From Magnetovibrio blakemorei (lineage in GTDB: Bacteria; Pseudomonadota; Alphaproteobacteria; Rhodospirillales; Magnetovibrionaceae): 64,000 nucleotides of DNA. The notes under the pieces were generated by a model that made no database searches, was not told where the DNA came from, and saw only the letters and a program-made list of their open reading frames with translations. Below are positions 9,097 through 17,129 of the stretch, in pieces. The translations under genes were made by a program, and so were the position numbers. Numbering within the stretch: the first letter of the stretch is position 1; each line of letters begins with the position of its first letter. The stretch lies in assembly GCF_001746755.1 (NCBI RefSeq), contig NZ_MCGG01000052.1:52674-116673 (forward strand), in the 5' to 3' direction.

Positions 9097-10663
9097 CCTG
9101 CGTGTAGAGCCCCGTCAAAGCGCGACGGAGAACCTTGCCCGTTGGCGTGTGGGGCAAAGCCTCAACCATCACAAAATCTTTGGGCACCTTGTACGCCGCC
9201 AAACGCTCAGAAGCATAGGTTGTCAGCTCTTCGGTTGTTGGGTGTGCGGATGGCTTGGCGACGATGAACGCAACGATGATGGAGAGGTCTTCGCGCACTT
9301 GAATTTCCCCGCAGGCACATTCTTGCACGCCGGGGTGATGGACCAGTACGTCTTCGATGTCTTGCGGCGACACCCGATAACCTTGGGCGTTCATCAAATC
9401 GTCTGCACGCCCCAAGTATTGCAGATAGCCCTCATCATCGAGCAAGGCCAAATCTCCGGTGAGGAACCAGTCTTGACGAAATGCCGCGACGGTTTCTGAG
9501 TCCCTGTTCCAATAGCGCATCATCAAGCCGGGGTCGTCTTTGTGCAAAGCCAACAGTCCCGGTTCGCCGACGGGCATGGTTTCCACCGAACCGTCTTCAG
9601 GGTTGAGGATGGCCACCCGTCGCCCGATTTGCGGACGTCCGGTAAAGCCCGGTTTGATGGGCACGGAGGGCGATGAAGAGGCATAGGTTGAACATTCGCT
9701 CATCCCAAGGGCTTCGAACAGGGGCTTTTTGGTGGCCTTGATCCAATGGTCTCTGACGGCTTCAGAGAGTTTTTCACCTGCCGTCAGACCGTGGCGCAAA
9801 TGTGCGAAGCCTTGGGATATATGATCGGCGTATTTGAGCATTTGGCGGTACACGCTGGGTACGGCCGCAAACAACGTGGCGGAATGCTTGGCCGCCAACT
9901 TGGGCCACACGCCAGGGGCTTTGGGACCATTGTAAATCACCGTCGAGGCCCCAACCGCCCAGGGGTCCATCAAGCCTGCGCCTAAGGTGTATGTCCAGTT
10001 GAACGCCCCGGCATGGAGCATGCGATCCGTTTCACCAAGTCCGTACCAGCCATCATACATCATGCGCCGCGCCCACACCGCGCGGTGGGCATGCAGGACG
10101 CCCTTGGGGCTCGCCGTGGCGCCAGACGTGTAGACGATGTAAGCCGGATCATCGCCATGGGTATGGGCGTAATCGACGGTGTCTTCACAAGTCATTAAAT
10201 CGCGGATGTCGTCATCCAACAGCTGGGTGCAGTGTTCGGGAATGTCGTCGATTTTTAAATCCGTCGACGCGCACAAAAACCGCGCGCCGCAGTCTTCCAA
10301 GATAAAATGAGCTTCGCGGGCCGACAGCTGTGATGAAGTCGGCACCGCAATGCCACCGGCCGCCAAGGTGGCGAAAAATATCAGCGGAAAGGTGCTTTCG
10401 TTGCCCAGGCGCAGCATCACCCGTTCGCCGGGTTTTAAGCCCATGTGAAACAACCCAGCGGCAATGCGCGTGACCGCGTCGTCCAGTTGAGCGAAGCTCC
10501 ACTGCTCTGCGGGTTCTAAGGTCTCGGGGTTGCTCACCACAATCAGCGCGGTCTTGTCGGGATGGGCTTGGGCAGAGGTCTCTAAGCAATACGCCGCCGC
10601 ATTGAAATGCGTCGGGCAGGGCGTCGGTGCGCCTTGATCAAACAGGCTGGTGGTGAGTTTCAT
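9083..10663 (-). CDS. AMP-forming acyl-CoA synthetase/ligase
   Basis: ANL-superfamily enzyme that activates a carboxylic acid as acyl-AMP and then transfers it, usually to CoA. The 526-residue protein has the phosphate-binding loop YTSGATASPKGV near residues 168-179, GMSECSTYAS, the hinge region GRADDLMNAQGYRVSP, and the C-terminal catalytic lysine in PTGKVLRRAL. The layout resembles benzoate- or medium-chain acyl-CoA ligases, but the substrate is unknown. It lies 10 bp after the nucleotide-sugar dehydrogenase gene and is probably co-transcribed with it. Confidence 0.87.
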   Translation of the reverse strand: MKLTTSLFDQGAPTPCPTHFNAAAYCLETSAQAHPDKTALIVVSNPETLEPAEQWSFAQLDDAVTRIAAGLFHMGLKPGERVMLRLGNESTFPLIFFATLAAGGIAVPTSSQLSAREAHFILEDCGARFLCASTDLKIDDIPEHCTQLLDDDIRDLMTCEDTVDYAHTHGDDPAYIVYTSGATASPKGVLHAHRAVWARRMMYDGWYGLGETDRMLHAGAFNWTYTLGAGLMDPWAVGASTVIYNGPKAPGVWPKLAAKHSATLFAAVPSVYRQMLKYADHISQGFAHLRHGLTAGEKLSEAVRDHWIKATKKPLFEALGMSECSTYASSSPSVPIKPGFTGRPQIGRRVAILNPEDGSVETMPVGEPGLLALHKDDPGLMMRYWNRDSETVAAFRQDWFLTGDLALLDDEGYLQYLGRADDLMNAQGYRVSPQDIEDVLVHHPGVQECACGEIQVREDLSIIVAFIVAKPSAHPTTEELTTYASERLAAYKVPKDFVMVEALPHTPTGKVLRRALTGLYTQVKPT

Positions 10664-10673
10664 CGCCGCTGAG

Positions 10674-11951
10674 CTAAAGTCGCCATAGGGTTATGCCATC
10701 GGGCATGGCGTTACGATCTAACACGCTGCGCACATCGATCACCACACCTTTGCCGCCTGTCAGTAGGCTTTGCACAAAGTCCCAGCCACCTTTGACATAA
10801 GATGCATGCGGCACGGCGAGGATCACCGCGTCGGCAAGCCCGAGCTTGTTCATCGGCGTGAGGTCAATGCCGTATTCATGCTGGGCCTCGCTGGGCAGGG
10901 CCATGGGGTCATGGACTTTGACGTTCATGGCGTAAGCCGTCAGCTCTTCAATGACGTCGATGACTTTGGTGTTGCGCAAGTCCGGAACGTCTTCTTTGAA
11001 CGTCAGGCCGAGCACCGTAATGTTACGACCGCCACCGTTTTGCAGCATCAGCTTGACGGTGTGCTGGGCGATAAATGCACCCATGGAATCGTTGGTTTTG
11101 CGACCCGCCAAAATCACTTGAGGGTGCAGACCAGCCTGTTCGGCGCGGTATGTCAGGTAGTAGGGGTCAACACCGATGCAATGCCCGCCCACCAAACCCG
11201 GTGAGAATTTCAAGAAATTCCACTTGGTTCCGGCGGCCTCCAAAACGTCCTTGGTGTCGATGCCGAGGCGATCAAAAATCTGCGCCAATTCGTTCATCAA
11301 TGCGATGTTGAGATCGCGTTGGGTGTTTTCAATCACCTTCGCGGCCTCAGCGGTTTTGATGCTGGGGGCTTTATGAACACCGGCCTTAACGACGGAACCA
11401 TAGACGGCGGCCACCGTTTGCAAGGTGGCCTCGTCTTGGCCGGAGACCACTTTGGTGATGGTTTCAAAACGATGCTCTTTATCGCCCGGGTTGATCCGTT
11501 CGGGGGAATAACCAACGGTGAAATCCGGACCGCATTTCAGGCCGGACAGTTTTTCCAACACCGGCACGCAGACTTCTTCGGTGGCACCGGGATAGACGGT
11601 GCTTTCATAGACGACAATGTCGCCTTTTTTGAGGTGCGCACCCAACGTGGTTGACGCTGAAACCAGGGGCCGCAAGTCGGGCTTGTTGGCGTCGTCAACG
11701 GGCGTCGGCACGGTGATGATGTGAAAATCGGCCTGGCTTAAATCGGCGGCATTGGTGGTGAGCAAGAGGTCCACTGCAGCCAAATCTGCATCTTCGACTT
11801 CGCCGGTGATGTCGTGCCCGGCTTTGAGGCCGTCAATGCGCGCTTGTGAAATGTCGAGACCGACGGTGAAGCCCTGTTTGGCAAACGCCACGGCCACCGG
11901 AAGGCCGACATAGCCCAGCCCAATTACGGAAATGCGGCGGTTATGGCTCAC
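10674..11951 (-). CDS. Nucleotide-sugar dehydrogenase (UDP-GlcNAc/GalNAc-type, TviB/WbpA-like)
   Basis: NAD-dependent four-electron oxidation of a UDP-sugar to a uronic acid for surface polysaccharide synthesis. The 425-residue protein has the Rossmann motif VIGLGYVGLPVA near residues 9-20, VPTPVDDANKPDL, YESTVYPGATEE, and the catalytic cysteine in GGHCIGVDPYYL near 255. The VPTPVD and YESTVYPG motifs favour the TviB/WbpA group over UDP-glucose dehydrogenase. No glycosyltransferases or epimerases are adjacent, so the final polysaccharide is unknown. It heads a two-gene unit with the acyl-CoA ligase. Confidence 0.88.
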   Translation of the reverse strand: MSHNRRISVIGLGYVGLPVAVAFAKQGFTVGLDISQARIDGLKAGHDITGEVEDADLAAVDLLLTTNAADLSQADFHIITVPTPVDDANKPDLRPLVSASTTLGAHLKKGDIVVYESTVYPGATEEVCVPVLEKLSGLKCGPDFTVGYSPERINPGDKEHRFETITKVVSGQDEATLQTVAAVYGSVVKAGVHKAPSIKTAEAAKVIENTQRDLNIALMNELAQIFDRLGIDTKDVLEAAGTKWNFLKFSPGLVGGHCIGVDPYYLTYRAEQAGLHPQVILAGRKTNDSMGAFIAQHTVKLMLQNGGGRNITVLGLTFKEDVPDLRNTKVIDVIEELTAYAMNVKVHDPMALPSEAQHEYGIDLTPMNKLGLADAVILAVPHASYVKGGWDFVQSLLTGGKGVVIDVRSVLDRNAMPDGITLWRL

Positions 11952-12086
11952 AATGATACTCCCTTAGCGCGGTACCTCTTCTTGCACACGTCTACTGGCG
12001 CACATCTAGAGGCATTGCCTTGTCTAAACGCAAGGCCCACAGGGTGCAACACCTTATGCATATATTTTGCGGATGAAAACGGTGAA

Positions 12087-13013
12087 TTATTGGCAGTCAC
12101 CGGGCGTTTCGGGCATTTTCACACCCCAAAAGGTAGCGTCAAAATCGGCTTCTAAGGGCAATCCGCCTAAAAAATCGATGCCGCTGCGCGTTTGGATGGT
12201 TTTGAGCGTGCTCACCGACTCGACCCAGGTGTTGCGTTTGCCGTAATCATTCCAGCGAAACAAAGACGCCAGCACTTTGTAAGGCTGCCCTTCTTCTGGT
12301 GCGGCCACGATGATTTTGTAAAAGCACGTCGGCACGATGGGGGCGTTGGGAGCGGTCCCAATCGTCGGGCCTTCGGTGACGTTTTTGGTCTCTGGATCGT
12401 CTTTATTGGTGCCAAAAACGCCGGAATAAATCCACATGGGCACGTTTTTCGCGGCGACGTAGGTGCGAAACGCATCTTCTTCGCCCAGCCAGGTCCCGGC
12501 GTTGAAGGTCTGCTTTTGCGGCACCACGTTGGAAAAATGGAAGGTTGTGTCGTAGGCGGCTTTGCTCCAGCTCATGTCATTGGCGGGTACGATGTGTCCG
12601 CGGGCATAGCCCGACCGGACGTAATTTTTGTCGATGGCTTGAAGATCGGCTTTGATGGCCTCATCTGGGGTGAATTTTGGTCGCTTCAGCACGCCCGAAT
12701 TGGCTTTGATTTGCGCCATCAGGTCGGGCGTCAACTTGTGCACGGTCCAGGTGGGGATTTTGCGCGCCGTGTCATAGCGGATGGCGAACAGGGGCTGTCC
12801 ATCGGCCAGTTTGCACAAATCTTGGATGGTTTGTGATTTGGCCTTGGGTACGGTGTTGCCCGGAAATTGGTCCTGACACGCGGCGAAGGGGGCAGGGACG
12901 GGGGGAGCGGCGTTCTCCGGCCCCAAAACCCGTTCACCACCAAAAGCCTGATGGTTCAAGGCCATGGCGCTCATACAAACGCATATATATGCCATCAAGG
13001 TGGTGCGTCTCAT
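12087..13013 (-). CDS. Secreted DNA/RNA non-specific endonuclease
   Basis: Member of the Serratia nuclease / EndoG family of His-Me-finger nucleases. The 308-residue protein starts with a signal peptide (hydrophobic residues about 5-20, cleavage near AFG). The active-site motif reads YARGHIVPANDMSW near residues 141-154; R-G-H is intact but the usual first Asp of DRGH is Ala. The metal-binding region FSNVVPQKQTFNAGTW follows as expected. It likely acts in the periplasm or outside the cell, scavenging nucleic acid. It is monocistronic, divergent from rsmI. Confidence 0.85.
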   Translation of the reverse strand: MRRTTLMAYICVCMSAMALNHQAFGGERVLGPENAAPPVPAPFAACQDQFPGNTVPKAKSQTIQDLCKLADGQPLFAIRYDTARKIPTWTVHKLTPDLMAQIKANSGVLKRPKFTPDEAIKADLQAIDKNYVRSGYARGHIVPANDMSWSKAAYDTTFHFSNVVPQKQTFNAGTWLGEEDAFRTYVAAKNVPMWIYSGVFGTNKDDPETKNVTEGPTIGTAPNAPIVPTCFYKIIVAAPEEGQPYKVLASLFRWNDYGKRNTWVESVSTLKTIQTRSGIDFLGGLPLEADFDATFWGVKMPETPGDCQ

Positions 13014-13176
13014 GGGCGTGTATCCCTATACGTGCAACCACGAATCTATGCAAATTTTACGTGTATTGAGGAGGAATGCAATAAAAAGCTGTTATATGAA
13101 TTTAATGCAATCTGGTATCGGGTGGGGGGAAGGTGCTATCAAGAGGGCGACCACCTCTTGTCGAAAAGGCACGCCC

Positions 13177-14043
13177 ATGGCGCAAAAACGCCCCAGCCGA
13201 GGTTCGCGCGATTCCCGTGCCTCTCAACACCGCTCTTCTGGGCGCGATGCTTATCGGGGAAAGCCCGGAGGTAAGCCCGGTTTGGCCCCGGTACCCAAGC
13301 CGCTTGCCGAACCCAAGGGGCTGCTGGAGGCGGGGCTTTACGTCATCGCCACGCCCATCGGCAATTTGGGCGACATCACGTTTCGCGCCGTGGAAACGCT
13401 GAAGGCCTTGGACGCTTTGGGCTGTGAAGACACCCGCGTCAGTTCCAAATTGCTCAGTCATTTGGGCATCGAAAAGCCACACCCGACATTTTCATGCCAC
13501 GAACACAATGAAGATCGTACCGTGAGCCGTATCCGCAGCTTGATTGACGAAGGTCGCGCGGTGGGCTTGATCTCCGACGCAGGCTTGCCGGGGATTTCCG
13601 ATCCCGGCTATCGGGTGATCAGTACCTTGTTGGACGAAGGCGTAAAGGTCGAAGTTCTGCCCGGCGCCAATGCCGCGACCATGGCGCTGGTGGCCAGCGG
13701 TTTGCCCACCTCCAGTTTCACCTTCTTAGGCTTTGCGTCGCGCAAGTCGGGCAAGCGCAAAAAGATGTTGGAAGCGGAGCGCGATGCGGAACACACCCTT
13801 ATTGTTTATGAAAGCCCACACCGCATCGGCGCTTTTTTGGCGGATGCTTTAGAGGTGTTGGGCGACCGCAAGGCGGTGGTGGCGCTGGAACTGACCAAGA
13901 TGTTTGAACGCTATCATCGCGGCCCGCTGTCGCAGTTGGTCAAGGAGTTTGCAGAAGACAAACCCAAGGGCGAAATCACCGTGTTGATCGAAGGCGTCAG
14001 CCGTAAATCCAAACGCGACGAGGACGACGGGGACGACGATTGA
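13177..14043 (+). CDS. rsmI: 16S rRNA (cytidine1402-2'-O)-methyltransferase
   Basis: SAM-dependent tetrapyrrole-methylase-fold enzyme that 2'-O-methylates C1402 in the decoding centre. The 288-residue protein has YVIATPIGNLGDITFRA near residues 50-66, CEDTR, SDAGLPGISDPG, and the C-terminal KGEITVLIEG. I take ATG at 13177, preceded by AAAAGG, rather than the longer frame from 12964, because the basic, poorly conserved N-terminus already provides about 45 extra residues before the domain. The acidic tail DEDDGDDD ends one base into the next gene. Confidence 0.93.
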   Translation: MAQKRPSRGSRDSRASQHRSSGRDAYRGKPGGKPGLAPVPKPLAEPKGLLEAGLYVIATPIGNLGDITFRAVETLKALDALGCEDTRVSSKLLSHLGIEKPHPTFSCHEHNEDRTVSRIRSLIDEGRAVGLISDAGLPGISDPGYRVISTLLDEGVKVEVLPGANAATMALVASGLPTSSFTFLGFASRKSGKRKKMLEAERDAEHTLIVYESPHRIGAFLADALEVLGDRKAVVALELTKMFERYHRGPLSQLVKEFAEDKPKGEITVLIEGVSRKSKRDEDDGDDD

Positions 14044-15029
14044 TGGCACGTCCGGGCAAGTTCGGCGGCGCTGGAAAAGCCAGCCCGCGCAAAATCTATC
14101 TGGGCCGTCTGGCCAAAATCTTTGGCGTGCGCGAAGTCCTTGCCGAACAACTGGCATCTATCCAGCTGCACAGCTCCATCCGTGTGAACACGCTTTCGCC
14201 ACTCAGCGAAGCCGAGATTTTGGAAAAGTTAGCTGCGTTCGGCGCAGAGCTGGACCCGATCCCTTGGTGCCCTGGCGCGTATCATTTGCTCAGCGACAAA
14301 CGCACCTTGGCGGAAGACGAACTGTTTCAGGCCGGCCACATCTACATCCAAAACGCATCGAGCTTGATTCCGGCCCTGGCGATGAACCCCCAAGCGGGCG
14401 ACCGTATTTTGGACGTCTGCGCCGCACCCGGCGGCAAGACGTCACACATTCAAGCCTTGGCGGGCGGGGGCGCAGACATCATCGCCAACGACGCCATGAA
14501 GCCGCGCCTGAAAAAACTGGAAGAGGTGCTCACCACCTTTCATGTGGCTCATGCCCAAATCACCAATTTTGAAGGCCAGTTCATCGATCGTCATGTGGAA
14601 GGTCAATTTGACCGCATCTTGCTCGACGCCCAATGCAGCGGCGAAGGCATGCTGGATTTAAGTCGTTCCGACGCGCTGCGCTATTGGTCTGTCGAGCGCG
14701 TCATCAAGATGAGCTACTTGCAGCAAAAAATGCTCACCGCGGCGTGGAAGGTTCTCAAGCCCGGCGGAGTGCTGATTTACTCTACCTGTACGTTTGGCCC
14801 CGAAGAAAACGAAGGCCCGGTGTCGCGCCATTTGAAACACAACGCCGATGCCTTGGTTGAAGCCATCGATTTGGATATCCCCAACCGTGCACCCGGCTTA
14901 AAATCCTGGGACGGCCAACCGTTCGACAGCCAACTCAGCCACGCGGTGCGGGTGTTGCCGTCAAAGTATTTGGAAGGCTTTTTTGTCTGCCGACTGCGCA
15001 AGGCTGAAGCTGAGAAGTCACTCCCTTGA
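14043..15029 (+). CDS. RsmB/NOP-family RNA (cytosine-5)-methyltransferase
   Basis: SAM-dependent m5C RNA methyltransferase of the NOL1/NOP2/Sun group, 328 residues. Motif I is DVCAAPGGKTSH near 125; motif IV reads DAQCSGEG at about 195-202 and motif VI YSTCTF at 246-251. Both functional cysteines (about C198 and C249) are present, but the usual Pro before the motif IV Cys is Gln. There is no obvious PUA domain. The ATG at 14043 shares one base with the rsmI stop, so the two rRNA/tRNA modification genes form an operon. Target RNA is not predictable. Confidence 0.85.
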   Translation: MARPGKFGGAGKASPRKIYLGRLAKIFGVREVLAEQLASIQLHSSIRVNTLSPLSEAEILEKLAAFGAELDPIPWCPGAYHLLSDKRTLAEDELFQAGHIYIQNASSLIPALAMNPQAGDRILDVCAAPGGKTSHIQALAGGGADIIANDAMKPRLKKLEEVLTTFHVAHAQITNFEGQFIDRHVEGQFDRILLDAQCSGEGMLDLSRSDALRYWSVERVIKMSYLQQKMLTAAWKVLKPGGVLIYSTCTFGPEENEGPVSRHLKHNADALVEAIDLDIPNRAPGLKSWDGQPFDSQLSHAVRVLPSKYLEGFFVCRLRKAEAEKSLP

Positions 15030-15068
15030 TCGTTCCTGCTCATCAAACCTCACCGATTTCGGGTGGAT

Positions 15069-16016
15069 TTAATCGCAGCTCGCCCCCTGTTCGATCCAGC
15101 GCATCAGCAGCAGCGTGTTGGGATGATCGGCGGGTGAACCCGGATCGGTGCCCGGCGGCATGCGGCTGGTGGTGAGGCGCTGATACAGCGGGCTGGCCTC
15201 GGCGTTGGACGGTACGACGATGGGCAGGCCCGGAAGATTTTGTTTTTTGCGAGTCTTGGAAAACGCCCCGGTCATGATGGCGTCATAGGAGGTCAGGTTG
15301 ACTTCGTTGAAGCTGGGCGGGTCGCGAAACGATTTGTGACATTCCGTGCAGGCGGTTTCAGATCCAAACGCGACGGGGTCCACAAACAGCGGCAACACCT
15401 TGGTGGTGAAGTTCTCGTCGTTCAGTGCACCTGCGTTGATCCAGTCTTTGACGGCCAAAATGCTATCGGTATCGACGGGGGCAAAAAAGGGCGTGCCCAA
15501 GGGCATCCGGTTGTTGCGAATGCGTTGGATCAAATGGCTTTGAAAGGGTTCGCCCTTGATCACGATGGGGTTGGCCGGGGCCTCCGTTGCGCCCAGCAAG
15601 ATGCCTTCGCAGCTCGACAGATTGAGCCCACGATAGCTTTTCAATTGATCGTTTGAACTGTGACACACGATGCATGCCGGGCCTTCGCCAAACGCATTGG
15701 GGGTGCGCATCAACGTTGCCACGTAGTCATAGGTGATGGGAATGTCGCGTTGCAGAACCAAGGCCTCAACCACGGCATTGTCGCCATGAATGTTCAGCGT
15801 TCCCAGCTTCATGTCCAAATACATTTGGTGGGTGACGCTGGTGGGCGGTGGGCTATGGGGATTGGGTGGCGGCGTTTGCTGGGCAGCGGTTGAGCCCAGC
15901 GCCAAGGCAAATGTTAAGGAAAAGGCCCAAATGGCTAAGGGTATGCCTGATAATGGACGGGCTAAGACGGCGTTGGCGCCTTTGCCAATCCGTATGACGT
16001 TTTTTGCTTTAAACAT
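15069..16016 (-). CDS. Exported diheme cytochrome c-like protein with two repeated modules
   Basis: Probable periplasmic electron-transfer protein of 315 residues. An N-terminal hydrophobic segment around residues 24-43 resembles a signal peptide or anchor, followed by a Pro-rich linker. There are two CxxCH heme-binding motifs, CIVCH near 117 and CTECH near 221. Each is followed by the same pattern, an NL(S/T)S segment, then xLxQRxxxxRMPxGT, suggesting internal duplication and a Met axial ligand in the RMP motif. The fold resembles planctomycete-type cytochrome c modules. It is divergent from the sulfur-globule-like gene; a role in sulfur oxidation is inference only. Confidence 0.75.
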   Translation of the reverse strand: MFKAKNVIRIGKGANAVLARPLSGIPLAIWAFSLTFALALGSTAAQQTPPPNPHSPPPTSVTHQMYLDMKLGTLNIHGDNAVVEALVLQRDIPITYDYVATLMRTPNAFGEGPACIVCHSSNDQLKSYRGLNLSSCEGILLGATEAPANPIVIKGEPFQSHLIQRIRNNRMPLGTPFFAPVDTDSILAVKDWINAGALNDENFTTKVLPLFVDPVAFGSETACTECHKSFRDPPSFNEVNLTSYDAIMTGAFSKTRKKQNLPGLPIVVPSNAEASPLYQRLTTSRMPPGTDPGSPADHPNTLLLMRWIEQGASCD

Positions 16017-16510
16017 TGTTTGTTTCCCCCTTGAACCGGATGGGTCCTGTTCCCCATGAAAGTCCCCATAAGCCTAACAAATGCCCATCGTGAGCGAAAT
16101 ATGTTTATTGCTGCATATTTAGGAATAGATCTACAAGGGTTCTGAAAAGGCTCAGATGCCTTGGGGTGCTTTTGTATGCAAACGCTGGTTTAGTGCGGAT
16201 TTGTGAGCTTTTGTTTCATTTTCAATAGATGTAACGCTCACTCTGAAACAATCCGAGTTAGGGCTTTTTTCATTATTTCGCGTATTTGGCGAATCGTAAA
16301 ATCATTTACATATCCGCGAGTCTTTGACACAGTGGCGGAAGCTGATGCTTGAAATCTCATGATGGACCCCTTTGAAGTGGGTAAATCCAAAGCAATCCGA
16401 GGACTCTCTTAGGTCTCAAACGTTAAGCTGAGACGGCGAATAACGTGAAGTCAGGTGGAAACATCTGAAAATAATAAACAACAAACAACACATATTAGGG
16501 AGTATTGGAT
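16017..16510. promoter_or_regulatory. Divergent intergenic region and leader of the sulfur-globule-like gene
   Basis: Nearly 500 bp without a convincing ORF. Visible structures are inverted repeats GTGAGC/GCTCAC (16203-16208 and 16236-16241), TTCGC/GCGAA (about 16276-16292), and GTCTCA/TGAGAC (about 16412-16433). The last 40 bases before the gene are A/C-rich and unstructured, ending in AGGGAG, which suits a highly translated mRNA. I do not recognise a known riboswitch. Confidence 0.4.
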
Positions 16511-16993
16511 ATGAACGCGCACAAAATGATGAAGGTTTTGGCGGTTGCAGGCGTTGCAGCTGTTGCCTCTATGGCGGCACATGATGCCTCTGCATGGGGC
16601 TTCGGTCCGTTTAACGACAACAACGGTTGGGGCAACAACAACAACGGTTGGGGCAATGGCAACAACAACGGTTGGGGCAACGGCAACGGTAACGGCTATG
16701 GCAACGGCAATGGTGCCGGTAATGGCAGTGGCGACGGCTCTTTCAACTTCGGCATGTCCGGTAGTGGAAATGGCAACGCCCAGAACAGCTACAGCGGCAA
16801 CGGCTCCAATGGCTGGAACGGTTCCAACGGCTGGAACGGCAACAATGGCTATAACGGCTACAACGGTTACAATGGCGGCGGTTATGGCGCTCCTTACGGT
16901 GCTCCTTATGGTGCTCCGTACGGCGCCCCTTATGGTGCTCCTTATGGCTACGGCGCTCCGGCTCCGGCTGCTCCTGCTGCACCAGCTAAATAA
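16511..16993 (+). CDS. Gly/Asn-rich sulfur-globule-protein-like exported protein
   Basis: The 160-residue protein has a signal peptide ending in DASA near residue 26, then mature sequence beginning WGFGPFNDNNGWG. It is built of NGWGN/NGNGYGN repeats, a short non-repetitive core (GSFNFGMSGSGNGNAQ), NGWNG and NGYNG repeats, five YGAP units, and a Pro/Ala tail. The W-G-P opening, the Phe-Met-Ser-Gly core and the aromatic/Gly repeats resemble the sulfur globule envelope proteins (Sgp) of purple sulfur bacteria. ATG at 16511 is supported by AGGGAG; a TTG two codons earlier is also in frame. Low complexity limits certainty; it could be another structural glycine-rich protein. Confidence 0.65.
   Translation: MNAHKMMKVLAVAGVAAVASMAAHDASAWGFGPFNDNNGWGNNNNGWGNGNNNGWGNGNGNGYGNGNGAGNGSGDGSFNFGMSGSGNGNAQNSYSGNGSNGWNGSNGWNGNNGYNGYNGYNGGGYGAPYGAPYGAPYGAPYGAPYGYGAPAPAAPAAPAK
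16883..16942 (+). repeat. Five 12-bp in-frame repeats encoding Tyr-Gly-Ala-Pro
   Basis: Five consecutive 12-base units of the form TAYGGYGCYCCN encode YGAP within the sulfur-globule-like gene. Third-base differences show that they are not all recent copies. Confidence 0.85.
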
Positions 16994-17052
16994 TTCTGTG
17001 ACGTGACGGGGAGCAGGGCTTAGGCCCTGCTTACCGATTGTGACACGTGAAT

Positions 17053-17124
17053 AAAAAAAGACCCAAGGTACACGACCGGATCATGAACATGATCGTCAGG
17101 CCGAAACCTTGGGTCTTTTCTTTT
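17053..17124. terminator. Long two-tier bidirectional terminator
   Basis: The outer arms AAAAGACCCAAGGT (17056-17069) and ACCTTGGGTCTTTT (17106-17119) pair fully and are flanked by A-run and T-run. Between them an inner perfect stem GATCATG-AA-CATGATC (17079-17094) forms a second hairpin. It separates the convergent sulfur-globule-like and proS genes. Confidence 0.9.
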
Positions 17125-17129
17125 ATGGC

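Noticed and set aside
11943-12155. 70-codon ORF between the nucleotide-sugar dehydrogenase and nuclease genes
   Set aside because: It overlaps both neighbouring genes, lacks a ribosome-binding site and shows no recognisable features.
12964-13176. 71-codon N-terminal extension of rsmI
   Set aside because: It overlaps the divergent nuclease start and lacks conservation; ATG 13177 has a good ribosome-binding site.
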